From contig NC_011420.2 in the NCBI RefSeq assembly GCF_000016185.1, forward strand, positions 2,705,001-2,769,000: 64,000 nucleotides of DNA. Direction: 5' to 3'. Origin of the DNA: Rhodospirillum centenum SW (GTDB taxonomy: Bacteria > Pseudomonadota > Alphaproteobacteria > Azospirillales > Azospirillaceae). Of this stretch, positions 42,745-51,860 are shown one piece after another (positions within the stretch are counted from its first letter, which is position 1; each line of letters begins with the position of its first letter). The position numbers and the translations under genes are program-made. The notes below the pieces were generated by a model. The model searched no databases and had not been told where the DNA came from. It was given only the letters and a program-made list of their open reading frames with translations.

Positions 42745-43398
42745 TCAGAGGAAGGGCAGCAGCCGCAGCAGCCGGCCCAGCGCCGGGAAGTCCTCGGCCA
42801 GCCGTTCCAGCCCCGGCACGACCAGGGCGCCCACGACGGCGGCGAGCGTGCCCGCCGCAACCAGCCCGACCAGCAGCCAGGGCCGGGGCGACGGCGAGCC
42901 CAGGGCCTCCGCCGGGCCGGCCGGCCCGCCATCCGCGGCCGTGCCCCGGATGGCCGTGCCCCGGATGGCCGTACCATAGGCGATCTGCGCCACCATGCCG
43001 GTGCCCAGCCGCACATCCGTCAGCCGCACGCCCAGCACGGCCGTGGCCCCCCGGGCGTGCGCCGCCTCGCGCAGGCGCAGCAGCACCTCGCGCCGGGTGC
43101 GGTCGGCCAGCCGGTGGCGCACCGCGACCCGGCCGCCGATCAGCCGGCGGACCAGCACCTGGAGCTGGCCCAGGGGGGAGGGCGACAGGGTGACGCAGGC
43201 CGAGACGAGTCCCAGCTCCTCCGGCCGGTCGCCGCCGGCCGCCCCGTCGGCGAAGAGGCCGACCGTCCAGGCGTCGCTGCGGGTGGCGAGACGGCGGTAC
43301 TGGCGCAGCTCGATCGCCGCCCCGACCGCCAGCAGCGGCAGGGCGAGCGCCAGCGCGATGAGGGCGGCGGTCAGGAAATCAAGCGACGGAATCGGCAT
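42745..43398 (-). CDS. membrane-anchored YbjQ-type (DUF74) protein
   Basis: A 217-residue protein with an N-terminal helix (LDFLTAALIALALALPLLAVGAAI), a YbjQ-like core (RREVLLRLREAAHARGATAVLGVRLTDVRLGTGMVAQIAYGTAI) and a second helix near the C-terminus (WLLVGLVAAGTLAAVVGALVVP). YbjQ proteins form pentamers and have unknown function. An exact in-frame 15-bp duplication gives RGTAIRGTAIRGTA. Its start overlaps the next gene by 20 bases, so the two are coupled and probably interact. Confidence 0.75.
   Translation of the reverse strand: MPIPSLDFLTAALIALALALPLLAVGAAIELRQYRRLATRSDAWTVGLFADGAAGGDRPEELGLVSACVTLSPSPLGQLQVLVRRLIGGRVAVRHRLADRTRREVLLRLREAAHARGATAVLGVRLTDVRLGTGMVAQIAYGTAIRGTAIRGTAADGGPAGPAEALGSPSPRPWLLVGLVAAGTLAAVVGALVVPGLERLAEDFPALGRLLRLLPFL
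42941..42970. repeat. exact 15-bp tandem duplication inside YbjQ-type gene
   Basis: GTGCCCCGGATGGCC occurs twice in a row (42941-42955, 42956-42970), encoding the repeated pentad RGTAI on the minus strand. Confidence 0.9.
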
Positions 43399-43732
43399 GG
43401 GCCGCGCCCTGCGCGGCCGGCTCCACCACCACGGCGGTGCCGTAGACCAGGATCTCGGCAGCACCGTCGGCGATGGAGGTGGAGCCGAAGCGCATCCCCA
43501 CCACGGCGTTCGCCCCGGCCTGCCGCGCCGCGATCTGGAGGCGCTCCACCGCTTCGGCCCGGGCCTCGTTCAGCAGCTCGGTGTAGCCGACCAGCTCGCC
43601 CCCCACGAGGGTCTTCAGCCCGGCCATCAGGTCGCGGCCGAGATGCTTGGAGCGGACCGTGGAGCCCTGGACGAGGCCGAGCTGGCGCACGATGCGGAAG
43701 CCGGTGAGGTGGTCGAGGGTGGTGAGATGCAT
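43379..43732 (-). CDS. YbjQ family protein (DUF74)
   Basis: A 117-residue stand-alone YbjQ domain: VRQLGLVQGSTVRSKHLGRDLMAGLKTLVGGELVGYTELLNEARAEAVERLQIAARQAGANAVVGMRFGSTSI. The conserved GANAVVGMRF strand is clear. Function unknown. It overlaps the start of the membrane-anchored YbjQ-type gene by 20 bases, giving a soluble plus membrane-bound pair. Confidence 0.9.
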   Translation of the reverse strand: MHLTTLDHLTGFRIVRQLGLVQGSTVRSKHLGRDLMAGLKTLVGGELVGYTELLNEARAEAVERLQIAARQAGANAVVGMRFGSTSIADGAAEILVYGTAVVVEPAAQGAAHADSVA

Positions 43733-43770
43733 GGTCCTGGCCCGCTGACCCTTTCGCGTGGGGATCGAGC

Positions 43771-44451
43771 TTACCGGCGGGTGCCGGTGGCGGCAACGGG
43801 CGGCGGCGACATGCCCCGGTCGGAACCGGCAGGGTCGCCGCCGACGGGGCCGGTATCTGCGGGGGCCTTATCTGCGGGGCCGGCATCGGGGCCGGTGTAG
43901 AACTCCGGCCAGCGCTGCTTCACCACCGGCCCGTCGCTGGCGAAGGCGTGGCAGGTGTTCAGCAGCGGCGGGCGCCGGGGCGGCGCGGACCCGGCCCCCG
44001 CCGGCCGGTCCGGCGCCAGCCGGGAGAGATAGGGATAGATGGTCTGGAAGGCGGTAGTGGCGACGGGACCCAGCAGCTCGACCAGATGGGTGCAGCCCTT
44101 GACCCCGCCCAGCCGCTCCTTCACCGCCTGGGTCCAGCCGCTGGCGATGCGCAGCCCGACCAGCCGCTGGAAACTGGGGACGATGGCGGGACAGACCTCG
44201 AACGGGCTGGCGTCGGTGGTCACCTCCACCGCCCGGACCTGCATCCCGTCGTCCACGGTCAGCCGCACCCACATCTCATGCACCGGCATTCCCGGCTCCA
44301 GCCGGCCGCGCCAGGCGTTGTCGAAGGCGTAGCTCTTGGTATCGACCAGATGGCCCTCGATGTCCCACAGCCCGTCCGCCCGGCGGTAGCCGCGGCAGGT
44401 GACGGTGCGGGTGTGGACGGGCTCGCGCTCGGCAGGCGGGGACAGCGGCAT
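43771..44451 (-). CDS. DUF2889 family protein
   Basis: A 226-residue member of DUF2889, function unknown. Recognisable core: VHTRTVTCRGYRRADGLWDIEGHLVDTKSYAF, then HEMWVRLTVDDGMQVRAVE, CPAIVPSFQRLVGLRI and GGVKGCTHLVELLGPVATTAFQTIYPYLSR. Two conserved Cys and several His suggest metal or cofactor binding. The C-terminal 50 residues are low complexity. Same strand as the YbjQ pair, 38 bases upstream of it. Confidence 0.87.
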   Translation of the reverse strand: MPLSPPAEREPVHTRTVTCRGYRRADGLWDIEGHLVDTKSYAFDNAWRGRLEPGMPVHEMWVRLTVDDGMQVRAVEVTTDASPFEVCPAIVPSFQRLVGLRIASGWTQAVKERLGGVKGCTHLVELLGPVATTAFQTIYPYLSRLAPDRPAGAGSAPPRRPPLLNTCHAFASDGPVVKQRWPEFYTGPDAGPADKAPADTGPVGGDPAGSDRGMSPPPVAATGTRR

Positions 44452-44574
44452 CGGGGCTCACCGGATTGCGGGAGCAGTCAATATCGGCGGCCCGCCCGGA
44501 CCGGGCAAGCGGGCGGCCGCGGCCCGTCCGCGCGCGACCGCTCCGCGGATGCCGTGGTCAGGGGCCGCGCCCGG

Positions 44575-45930
44575 TCACGCCCGTTCGGCCGGCGGGGTGG
44601 AAGCGGCCGGCGAAGCCGGCGGGGGAAGCGGCCGCGGCGGCGCCACCGGCGGCAGGTGCGGGCGCAGATGCTCGGGCGGGGTGATGCGCAGCGCCGTGAT
44701 CTGATGGCGCTGCCGGCGCAGGATCTCGAACTTGAAACCGTGGAAGCTGAAGGCCTGCCCGACCTCGGGGATGCGCCGCGCCTCGTAGAGCACGAGGCCG
44801 GCGATGGTGGAGGCCTGCTCGTCCGGCAGGCCCCATTCGAACTCCCGGTTCAGGTCGCGGATCGTCACCCAGCCGTCCACGATGTAGGTGCCGTTGGGCT
44901 GCGGCCGCACGCCGGCCACGGCCACGTCCAGCTCGTCGGTGATGTCGCCGACGATCTCCTCCAGGATGTCCTCCAGGGTGACGATGCCCATCAGGCTGCC
45001 GTACTCGTCCACCACCAGGGCGAAGTGCTCCCGCCGCTGGCGGAACGCCTGGAGCTGGTCGAACAGGGTGGTGGTGTCGGGGATGAACCAGGCCGTGGCG
45101 GCGATGGCCTTCACGTCGATTCCGCCGGCCGCCCCGCCGCGGTTGCGCAGCTCCCGCAGCAGCGCCTTGACGTGCAGGACGCCGACGATGTTGTCGGGGT
45201 TGCCCTCCCACAGGGGCACACGGGTGAAGGGGCATTCCAGCACCTCCTCCGCGATGCGCTCGGCCGGCTGGCTGGCGTCCACCATCACCAGGTTGCGCCG
45301 GTGGGTCATGATCTCCAGCACCTCGACATCGGCGAGGTCGAGGATGGAGCGCAGCATGGCGCGCTCGTGCCGCACCTCCTCCTCCGGGCCGCGGTGCAGC
45401 TCGATGTAGCCGCGCAGCTCGTCCGCATGGTCGCCGACCGTGACATTCTGCACGTCGGCGCCCAGGGCCCGCAGCACCAGCCGCACGATCGCCGTGACCG
45501 CCAGCGTCACCGGGGCCAGCAGCCGGACGACGAGGCGCAGCGTCGGCGCCACGGCCAGGGCGGCACGGTCGGCATAGTGCAGCGCATAGGTCTTCGGCAG
45601 CACCTCGGAGAAGATCAGGATCAGCAGGGTCATGGCCAGGGTGGCCACGGCCACCCCCGCCTCCCCCACCAGCACGATCAGCACCGAGGTGGCGAGCGAG
45701 GAGGCCAGGATGTTGACGAGGTTGTTGCCCAGCAGGATGGCGCCGATCAGCCGGTCCTTGTGCTCGCGCAGGTCCTGCACCATGCGGGCGCGGCGGTCGC
45801 CTTCCTGCGCCAACTGGTGCAGCCGGGCGCGCGAAGCGGCGGTGAGCGCCGTCTCCGACCCCGAGAAGAAGGCGGAGAGCACCAGCAGCACGAGGATGCC
45901 GGCAACGGTGAGCCAGAGCGTCAGGTCCAT
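44575..45930 (-). CDS. HlyC/CorC family transporter with CBS domains
   Basis: A 451-residue membrane protein of the CNNM/CorC family, linked to magnesium or cobalt export. The DUF21 membrane part covers about 1-185 (SAFFSGSETALTAASRARLHQLA; GNNLVNILASSLATSVL; IFSEVLPKTYALHYAD). Two CBS domains (about 205-330) are followed by the CorC_HlyC domain (PNGTYIVDGWVTIRDLNREFEWGLPD). An Ala/Pro-rich tail ends the protein. It follows aroK-aroB on the same strand, an arrangement conserved in alphaproteobacteria. Confidence 0.92.
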   Translation of the reverse strand: MDLTLWLTVAGILVLLVLSAFFSGSETALTAASRARLHQLAQEGDRRARMVQDLREHKDRLIGAILLGNNLVNILASSLATSVLIVLVGEAGVAVATLAMTLLILIFSEVLPKTYALHYADRAALAVAPTLRLVVRLLAPVTLAVTAIVRLVLRALGADVQNVTVGDHADELRGYIELHRGPEEEVRHERAMLRSILDLADVEVLEIMTHRRNLVMVDASQPAERIAEEVLECPFTRVPLWEGNPDNIVGVLHVKALLRELRNRGGAAGGIDVKAIAATAWFIPDTTTLFDQLQAFRQRREHFALVVDEYGSLMGIVTLEDILEEIVGDITDELDVAVAGVRPQPNGTYIVDGWVTIRDLNREFEWGLPDEQASTIAGLVLYEARRIPEVGQAFSFHGFKFEILRRQRHQITALRITPPEHLRPHLPPVAPPRPLPPPASPAASTPPAERA

Positions 45931-46116
45931 GGGGCCCCTTCACGGCGGTGACGGCGGAACGGCGGCGCCACTATCGCGGAGACGCGCGGGAAAGGAAACG
46001 CCGGACGGACGGCAGGGCCGCCGCCGACCGGACACGGCGGCGCGGGCCTATCTGAGGGTGATCGGGAACGACCCGGACGCCGTGCGCCGGGCGCTGGCCG
46101 CGGAATAGGTCCCGCC

Positions 46117-47301
46117 CTACCCGGCCAGACTCTCCGCCAGCACGGCGGCGACGTCGGCCTGGGCCACGTCCCGGCAGCGGAAGGCGCGGCCGATGCCGCG
46201 GGCCAGGATGAAGGTCAGGCGGCCATCCTTCACCTTCTTGTCCTTCGCCATGTGGGCGAGCAGGCGGGCGGGGCTCCAGTCGCCGCCGGGCAGGGCGGCC
46301 CGGAGCGGGGCCGCCGTCACCGGCAGCCCGGCGGCCGCCAGATGGTCGCGCAGGCGCCGGGCATCCGCCGCCGGGCAGAGCCCCATCCGCACCGACAGGT
46401 CGAAGGCCATCACCATGCCGATGGCGACGGCCTCCCCGTGCAGTAGCGCGCTGCCGTAGCCGGCCTCCGCCTCCAGCGCATGGCCGAAGCTGTGGCCCAG
46501 GTTCAGCAGCTCGCGCAGGCCGCTTTCCGTCTCGTCCGCCGCCACGATGGCGGCCTTGGCCTCGCAGCTCACGCGGATGGCGTGGGCGCGCGCCGCCGCG
46601 TCGCCGTCCAGCACGGCCGGCCCGTGCGCCTCCAGCCAGTCGAAGAAGTCCGGCCGGTCGATCATCCCGTACTTCACCACCTCGGCATAGCCGGCCAGCA
46701 GTTCCCGCCGCGGCAGGGTGTCGAGCGCGGCCGTGTCGGCCAGCACCAGCCGGGGCTGGTGGAAGGCGCCGATCAGGTTCTTGCCGTGGCGGGAGTTCAC
46801 CCCCGTCTTGCCGCCGACCGAACTGTCCACCTGCGCCAGCAGCGTGGTCGGCACCTGCACGAAGTCGATGCCGCGCAGCGCGATGGCGGCGGCGAAACCG
46901 CCCAGATCGCCGACGACGCCGCCGCCCAGCGCCACCAGGACGGAACGGCGCTCGATGCCGCGGGCCAGCAGCCCGTCCATCACCTCGGACAGCCGGCCCA
47001 TCTCCTTGGTCGCCTCGCCCGCCGGCACCACGAGAGGCTCCGCCACCGCGGCCCCGGCGGCGGCGAGCCCGTCCAGCAGGGGGCGGAGATGGTGCCCGGC
47101 GACGGTCGCGTCGGTCAGCACCAGGAGCGGCCGGCCGGGCAGCCGGTCCGCGATGAGGCGCCCCGCCCGGGCGATCAGGCCGGGGCCGATCAGGATGTCG
47201 TAGCTGCGCGCGCCGAGATCCACCCGCACGGTGGCCGTGCCGCCCGTCGCCGTGCCGTCTTCCGCCCTGCCGTCCGCCGCCTTGCCGTCCGTCGTCGTCA
47301 T
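46117..47301 (-). CDS. aroB: 3-dehydroquinate synthase
   Basis: A 394-residue NAD- and zinc-dependent enzyme making the first ring of the shikimate pathway from DAHP. Marks: [44 protein letters not shown] and [30 protein letters not shown], with the zinc-binding Glu and His residues. The N-terminus has a repeated Asp-Gly-Lys/Arg/Thr-Ala pentad array from a 15-bp triplication. ATG 47301 overlaps the aroK stop by four bases (ATGA). Confidence 0.96.
   Translation of the reverse strand: MTTTDGKAADGRAEDGTATGGTATVRVDLGARSYDILIGPGLIARAGRLIADRLPGRPLLVLTDATVAGHHLRPLLDGLAAAGAAVAEPLVVPAGEATKEMGRLSEVMDGLLARGIERRSVLVALGGGVVGDLGGFAAAIALRGIDFVQVPTTLLAQVDSSVGGKTGVNSRHGKNLIGAFHQPRLVLADTAALDTLPRRELLAGYAEVVKYGMIDRPDFFDWLEAHGPAVLDGDAAARAHAIRVSCEAKAAIVAADETESGLRELLNLGHSFGHALEAEAGYGSALLHGEAVAIGMVMAFDLSVRMGLCPAADARRLRDHLAAAGLPVTAAPLRAALPGGDWSPARLLAHMAKDKKVKDGRLTFILARGIGRAFRCRDVAQADVAAVLAESLAG
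47248..47292. repeat. 15-bp triplication at the 5' end of aroB
   Basis: Units 47248-47262, 47263-47277 and 47278-47292 follow CGCCNTGCCGTCYNC. They encode the pentads [10 protein letters not shown] and EDGTA at the N-terminus of AroB, outside the conserved fold. Confidence 0.85.
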
Positions 47302-47894
47302 GCGTCCCGTCCCCGACCGTCCGTCTGCACCGCGCCGTCCGCCGGCACGGCCGCCGCCGCGAGATGGTGGCGCAGCGCCGCCAGCACCCGCTCGGCCGTC
47401 TCCTCCGGCGGGCGCTCGTCGCTGTCCACGGTGATGTCCGCCTCGGCATAGACGGGATAGCGCTGCGCCATCAGGGCCGCCAGGATGTCGCGCGGGTTGC
47501 CCTGCTTCAGCAGCGGCCGGTTGTCGCGCCGGCCGGTGCGCGCCACCAGCAGGTCCAGCGGCGCGCGCAGCCAGACCGACAGGCCGCGCTCGCGGATCAG
47601 GGCGCGCGTCTCCGGGTGCATGAAGGCGCCGCCGCCGGTGGAGAGCACCCGGACCTGTCCTTCCAGCAGGCGCGCGATCACGCGCCGCTCGCCGTCGCGG
47701 AACTGGGCCTCGCCGAAGCGGTCGAAGATTTCCTGGATGGTGCAACCGGCGGCCGATTCGATCTCATGGTCGGCATCGACGAAGGGCAGGTGCAGCTTGG
47801 CCGCCAGCCGCTTGCCGATGCTGGTCTTGCCCGCCCCCATCAGGCCGACGAGCACGAGGGTCCGGGGCGGGACGAAGGCAGGATGCTGCGCCAT
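47298..47894 (-). CDS. aroK: shikimate kinase
   Basis: A 198-residue kinase phosphorylating shikimate, step five of the pathway. P-loop [15 protein letters not shown] near residue 17; shikimate-binding DADHEIE and [13 protein letters not shown]; lid region RRDNRPLL. I chose ATG 47894 because it opens just before the conserved [10 protein letters not shown]; the frame continues upstream without conserved sequence. Operon aroK-aroB with four-base overlap. Confidence 0.95.
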   Translation of the reverse strand: MAQHPAFVPPRTLVLVGLMGAGKTSIGKRLAAKLHLPFVDADHEIESAAGCTIQEIFDRFGEAQFRDGERRVIARLLEGQVRVLSTGGGAFMHPETRALIRERGLSVWLRAPLDLLVARTGRRDNRPLLKQGNPRDILAALMAQRYPVYAEADITVDSDERPPEETAERVLAALRHHLAAAAVPADGAVQTDGRGRDA

Positions 47895-48169
47895 GCCCTC
47901 AGCCCTCCCGCCGGGCGCCGCCGGAGGTGGCGTTGCCACGCCGGAAGGCGGACGGTAGAGTGCGGGCGGGGCGAGGCATGCGGCGTCTCTCCGGTCGGGC
48001 TGCCAGGTCCGGGCTTCGGGCTCCGGTCGGGGCCGCCGCGGAACCGCCACGGTCCCGGTCCAGGATGGCACCCCGGCTGCGATCCTTAAGCACCCGGCCG
48101 CGTTCTGTCCATCCCCGCGGCCGGGGTCCCCCGCACCGGGAACGGTGTCCGCGACCAACGTACCGAGTC
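47895..48169. other. divergent aroK spacer
   Basis: A 275-base gap between the divergent aroK and small membrane protein genes, presumably with both promoters. No strong promoter or repeat was recognised. Confidence 0.4.
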
Positions 48170-48310
48170 ATGAGCAAGCTGATCCAGATCCTCGTGCTGC
48201 TGCTGCTGATCCTCGTCATCGGCGGTGTCGTCTTCCTTGCGACCTGGGACATGCCGCCGCCCGCGGCGCCGGTCGAACGGGTGATCCCCAATGAACGCTT
48301 CGGCGGCTGA
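48170..48310 (+). CDS. small single-helix membrane protein, 46 aa
   Basis: MSKLIQILVLLLLILVIGG followed by VVFLATWDMPPPAAPVERVIP: one strong transmembrane helix and a short periplasmic Pro-rich tail. The composition, sharp helix and overlap (20 bases) with the next gene indicate a real gene rather than a shadow frame. Small proteins of this type occur next to a large exported protein and xerD in related genomes, as I recall. Function unknown; it may assist the neighbour at the membrane. Confidence 0.7.
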   Translation: MSKLIQILVLLLLILVIGGVVFLATWDMPPPAAPVERVIPNERFGG

Positions 48311-50138
48311 GCCCCCCGCCCCCCGCGCCCGCCGGCTGGCCGCCCTGCTGCTGGCCGGGGCTGTCGCCCTGCCCGCCGCCCTGGCACTGCCCGCTGCCGC
48401 CGCGGCCCAGGTGCCGGCATCCCGGCCGCCGCCGACCGGCGGGCCGATGCGGCTGGGACCGCCGCCCCAGGGGGACAGCTTCTTCCGCCCCCCCCTGCCG
48501 GAGCCGGGACCGGAGGTGTCCGTCGGCCGCGCCCCCGCGGGCATCGAGGTGGAGACGCTGGGCACCCTGTCGGCCGATGCCGGCGGCACGCTGGACCCCG
48601 CGTCGGGCGGGCTGCCCGCCGACCTCTGGTCCGCGACCCCGCGGGCCGCGGTGGAGCGGCTGCTGACCGGGCTGCCGGACCGCATGGCCTCGGGCGCCGC
48701 GCGCGACCTGACCCGCCGGCTGCTGCTGAGCCGCGCCGTGCCGCCCCGGGGCGAGGGCGGGCCGCGCGGCCTGACCGCGCTGCGGCTGGAGGCGCTGGCC
48801 CGCACGGGCGACGCCGCCGCGGCGGCCGCCCTGGCCGATGCCGCCCCCGCCGCCCTGGAGGATGAGGACGCTGCCCGCGCCTGGATGCTGACCCAGCTCC
48901 TGGCCGGCGACGCCGCGGCCGCCGAGGCTGCCTGTACCAAGGCGCCGGACCTGCTGGCCCGCTTCCGCCATCCGGAATGGCAGAAGGTGCAGATCGCCTG
49001 CCAGGTCCGCGCCGGGCAGGCGGGCGGCGTGACCCTGGGGATCGACCTGCTGCGCGAGCAGGGGGAGAAGGACGACCTGTTCTTCCGCCTTGCCGAAGGG
49101 GCAGCGGCCGGGACCAAGGCGCCCGTGAAGGGCATCGCCCAGCCGACGCTGCCGCAGCTCGCCCTGATCCGCGCCGCGGGGCGCGGCTTCGCCGGCGAGG
49201 TGACGGTGGACAGCCCCGCCGCCCTGGCCGCGGTGGCCCAGGCGACGGACACGCCCCTGGCCGTGCGGCTGGCGGCAGCGGAGCGGGCGGCGGTGTTGGG
49301 CACCCTGTCCGGCCGCGATCTCGCCCAGGTCTACCGGGCGGTGAAGGTGACGCCGGAGGACCTGAAGGACCCGGTGTCCGCCGCCGGCCGGCGCAAGGGC
49401 GCGGAGGCGCGGGCGCTGCTGGTCCGCGCCCTGGAGGGAGAACCGGCCCCCGCCGACCGGCCCGCCCTGCTGGCCCGGGCGGTGGCGGCCGGCGACGTGG
49501 CCCTGCTGTCGGGCGGCTATGGCGATCTGCTGATGCAGCAGGTCGGGCTGCTGCCGCCCACGGCCGCCGCCCTGGCCGCGGCCCCGGCGGCGGCGCGGCT
49601 GGCCCTGGTGCAGGGCCGCCCCGATCTGGCCCGGCCCTGGGTCGATCTGGTGCGCGCCGAGGCCGCTTCCGGCAGGCCGGCGTCCCGGGCCGCCTGGGCG
49701 CTGCTCTGGCCGCTGGCCGCCATCAACGGCCTGTCCGCGCCGGGGGAGATGGAGCTTGACGGCTGGCTGGACCTGTTCGGTGTGGAGGCGGATGCCACCG
49801 CCCGGCGTCAGGCCGGGGCCGTGCTGACCCTGCTGGTGGCCTCGGGCGTGCCGGTCGATCCGGCCCGGCGGCTGCGCACCCTGCCCGCCCCCGGCGACCC
49901 GCCGGAGCGGGGTGCGCTGCCCGACCCGACGCTGTGGTACGGGCTGGAGGCCGCGGCCGCGGAGCGCCGGCCCGGGGAGGCGGCGCTGCTGGCGCTGCAC
50001 CTGCTGGGCACGGACGGGCCGGCGGGCGTGCCGCCCCTGGTCGCCACCCATGCCGCCCTGCACCTGTCGGGAGCGGGGCTGGGCGAGGCCGGGCGGCGGG
50101 TCGCCACAGAGGCCGCCCTGGCGCTGCTGGGACCGTGA
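48291..50138 (+). CDS. exported helical hypothetical protein
   Basis: A 615-residue protein with a signal peptide (LAALLLAGAVALPAALALPAAAAAQV). The rest is Ala/Leu-rich helical, with recurrent LLxxGDxAAAxAL-type segments suggesting a solenoid of tetratricopeptide-like helical hairpins. No catalytic motif is visible. The start overlaps the 46-residue membrane protein, and the stop overlaps or abuts xerD, so three genes form one transcript. Role unknown; a periplasmic scaffold is a reasonable guess. Confidence 0.75.
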   Translation: MNASAAEPPAPRARRLAALLLAGAVALPAALALPAAAAAQVPASRPPPTGGPMRLGPPPQGDSFFRPPLPEPGPEVSVGRAPAGIEVETLGTLSADAGGTLDPASGGLPADLWSATPRAAVERLLTGLPDRMASGAARDLTRRLLLSRAVPPRGEGGPRGLTALRLEALARTGDAAAAAALADAAPAALEDEDAARAWMLTQLLAGDAAAAEAACTKAPDLLARFRHPEWQKVQIACQVRAGQAGGVTLGIDLLREQGEKDDLFFRLAEGAAAGTKAPVKGIAQPTLPQLALIRAAGRGFAGEVTVDSPAALAAVAQATDTPLAVRLAAAERAAVLGTLSGRDLAQVYRAVKVTPEDLKDPVSAAGRRKGAEARALLVRALEGEPAPADRPALLARAVAAGDVALLSGGYGDLLMQQVGLLPPTAAALAAAPAAARLALVQGRPDLARPWVDLVRAEAASGRPASRAAWALLWPLAAINGLSAPGEMELDGWLDLFGVEADATARRQAGAVLTLLVASGVPVDPARRLRTLPAPGDPPERGALPDPTLWYGLEAAAAERRPGEAALLALHLLGTDGPAGVPPLVATHAALHLSGAGLGEAGRRVATEAALALLGP

Positions 50139-50143
50139 CCGCC

Positions 50144-51136
50144 ATGGCGGGCGCCGGCAAGCCCCGTCCCGGCCGGCCGAAGGCGCCGCCGCGGCCGCTG
50201 CCGCCCGGGGTGGACGCCTTCCTGGACATGCTGGTGGCCGAGCGCGGCGCCGCCGCCAACACGCGTGACGCCTATGCCCGCGACCTGCGCGACGTCGCCG
50301 CCTTCCTGGCGGCCCGGCGCGGGGGCACGGCGCTCGACCGGGCCTCCACCGACGATCTGCGCGCCTATCTGGAGCATCTGCACCGGGATACCGGCAAGAC
50401 GCCCTCGGCCGGGCGGACGGTGGCGCGGCGGCTGTCGGCACTGCGCCAGTACTACCGTTTCCTGGTGTCGGAGGGGCTGCGGGCGGAGGACCCGGCCGCC
50501 GTGCTGGACGGGCCGAAACCGGGCCGTTCCCTGCCGAAGATCCTGACGGAGGCGGATGTCGCCCTGCTGCTGGAGGGGGCGGCCCGGCGCGGCGGGCCGG
50601 AGGGGCGACGGCTGACGGCCCTGCTGGAACTGCTCTACGCCACCGGCCTGCGCGTCTCGGAACTGGTGGGCCTGCCGCTGGCGGCGCTGACCCGCGACGG
50701 CCGCGCGCTGGTGGTGCGCGGCAAGGGCGGCAAGGAACGGATGGTGCCGCTGTCGCAGCCGGCCAAGGAGGCGCTGGCCGCCTGCCTGCCCGACCGGCCC
50801 TACTTCATGGTGCCGGGGCGGGAGGCGCGGCAGCAGGGGCTGCTGTTCCCCTCGCGCAGCGCCGCCGGCGTGCTGACCCGGCAGCGCTTCGGGCAGTTGA
50901 TGAAGGAGCTGGCGCTGGAGGTCGGGCTGGACCCGGGCAAGGTCAGCCCGCACGTCCTGCGCCACTGCTTCGCCACCCACCTGCTGGACCACGGCGCCGA
51001 CCTGCGCAGCGTTCAGAAGATGCTGGGCCATGCCGACATCGGCACGACCCAGATCTACACCCACGTCGCCGGCGACCGCCTGCGCCGCACGGTGGAGACG
51101 CACCACCCGCTGGCGAAGCGGCGCGGAAGCGGCTGA
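50144..51136 (+). CDS. xerD: tyrosine recombinase XerD
   Basis: A 330-residue site-specific recombinase that resolves chromosome dimers at dif with XerC and FtsK. N-terminal SAM-like domain (VDAFLDMLVAERGAAANTRDAYARDLRD). Catalytic residues are visible: R in LLYATGLRVSELVGL, K in GKGGKERMVPL, HVLRH, H/W region LGHADIGTTQIYTHV with the tyrosine nucleophile. ATG 50144 and a GTG at 50135 (overlapping the previous stop as GTGA) are both in frame. Housekeeping rather than phage: length and motifs match XerD. Confidence 0.93.
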   Translation: MAGAGKPRPGRPKAPPRPLPPGVDAFLDMLVAERGAAANTRDAYARDLRDVAAFLAARRGGTALDRASTDDLRAYLEHLHRDTGKTPSAGRTVARRLSALRQYYRFLVSEGLRAEDPAAVLDGPKPGRSLPKILTEADVALLLEGAARRGGPEGRRLTALLELLYATGLRVSELVGLPLAALTRDGRALVVRGKGGKERMVPLSQPAKEALAACLPDRPYFMVPGREARQQGLLFPSRSAAGVLTRQRFGQLMKELALEVGLDPGKVSPHVLRHCFATHLLDHGADLRSVQKMLGHADIGTTQIYTHVAGDRLRRTVETHHPLAKRRGSG

Positions 51137-51209
51137 GTGCGATGCTGGCGGACTGCGCGCCGGACGGGTATAAGCCCGGCCGGTTGCAGCAAACGTGACG
51201 GCGTGCCCG

Positions 51210-51860
51210 ATGTCCACGGTCCATCTGGTTCCCGACGATCTACGGGATCTCTACCACGTCAAAGAATGGCGGAACGCGACCGGGGTCCTGGCCACGGCCT
51301 GCCCGCAGGAATGGGCCGAGATCATGGAGGTCCTGCGGTCCTTCCGGCTGCACCGTTCGGACGTGGTGGCGCCGGGGAAGAACCGCTCCCCCATCTCCCG
51401 CGGCATGGACGAAGCGTTCCGGGCCCGCGGATGGGTGGAGAAGAAGTTCGAAACGTCGATCAGGATCGATTCGGTCGAGTATGTGAGCCCGACCCACAAG
51501 GTGGACTGCGTCAAGGGACGGGTCGCGCTGGAGGTGGAATGGAACAACAAGGATCCGTTCTACGACCGAGACCTGAACAATTTCCGCCTTCTGTTCGACC
51601 TGCGGGCGATTGATGTCGGCGTCATCGTCACGCGGTCGAGCGAGCTTCAGCGGATCTTCGACGCCCTGGGCAAGGGCAGTTCCTACGGCAACTCCACGAC
51701 CCATCACGAGAAGCTGTGGCCCCGGCTGGATGGTGGCGGCGGCGGAGGCTGCCCCGTGCTGACCTTCGCCATTACCCCGAAACTCTGGGTGGATGACGGC
51801 GACGACGCGCCGGGGTCCCCCGCCGGCGGCGGAGTGGAGACGCTATTCGGCGGCCGCTAG
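51210..51860 (+). CDS. BglII/BstYI-family type II restriction endonuclease
   Basis: A 216-residue nuclease. The active-site stretch is HKVDCVKGRVALEVEWNNKDPFYDRDLNNFRLLFD: D99, then E108-V-E110. BglII uses Asp84, Glu93 and Gln95 (as I recall), with the same nine-residue and two-residue spacings, so the fold is well supported; position 110 is Glu, as in BamHI. Recognition of an RGATCY/AGATCT-like site would be the family expectation, not a finding. GC content falls to roughly 52-63% in parts, well below the neighbours, suggesting transfer. It converges on the methylase gene with an 18-base overlap. ATG 51210 is preferred; a start at 51195 adds five residues. Confidence 0.85.
   Translation: MSTVHLVPDDLRDLYHVKEWRNATGVLATACPQEWAEIMEVLRSFRLHRSDVVAPGKNRSPISRGMDEAFRARGWVEKKFETSIRIDSVEYVSPTHKVDCVKGRVALEVEWNNKDPFYDRDLNNFRLLFDLRAIDVGVIVTRSSELQRIFDALGKGSSYGNSTTHHEKLWPRLDGGGGGGCPVLTFAITPKLWVDDGDDAPGSPAGGGVETLFGGR

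Noticed and set aside
45929-46108. 59-codon plus-strand frame ending AYLRVIGNDPDAVRRALAAE
   Set aside because: The tail looks protein-like, but the start lies over the beginning of the CorC-type gene on the other strand, no ribosome site is present and the first half is Arg/Gly-rich. Left as a possible remnant.
50144-51136. Phage integrase and attachment site
   Set aside because: Length and motifs match housekeeping XerD; no att-like duplication or prophage genes are nearby.
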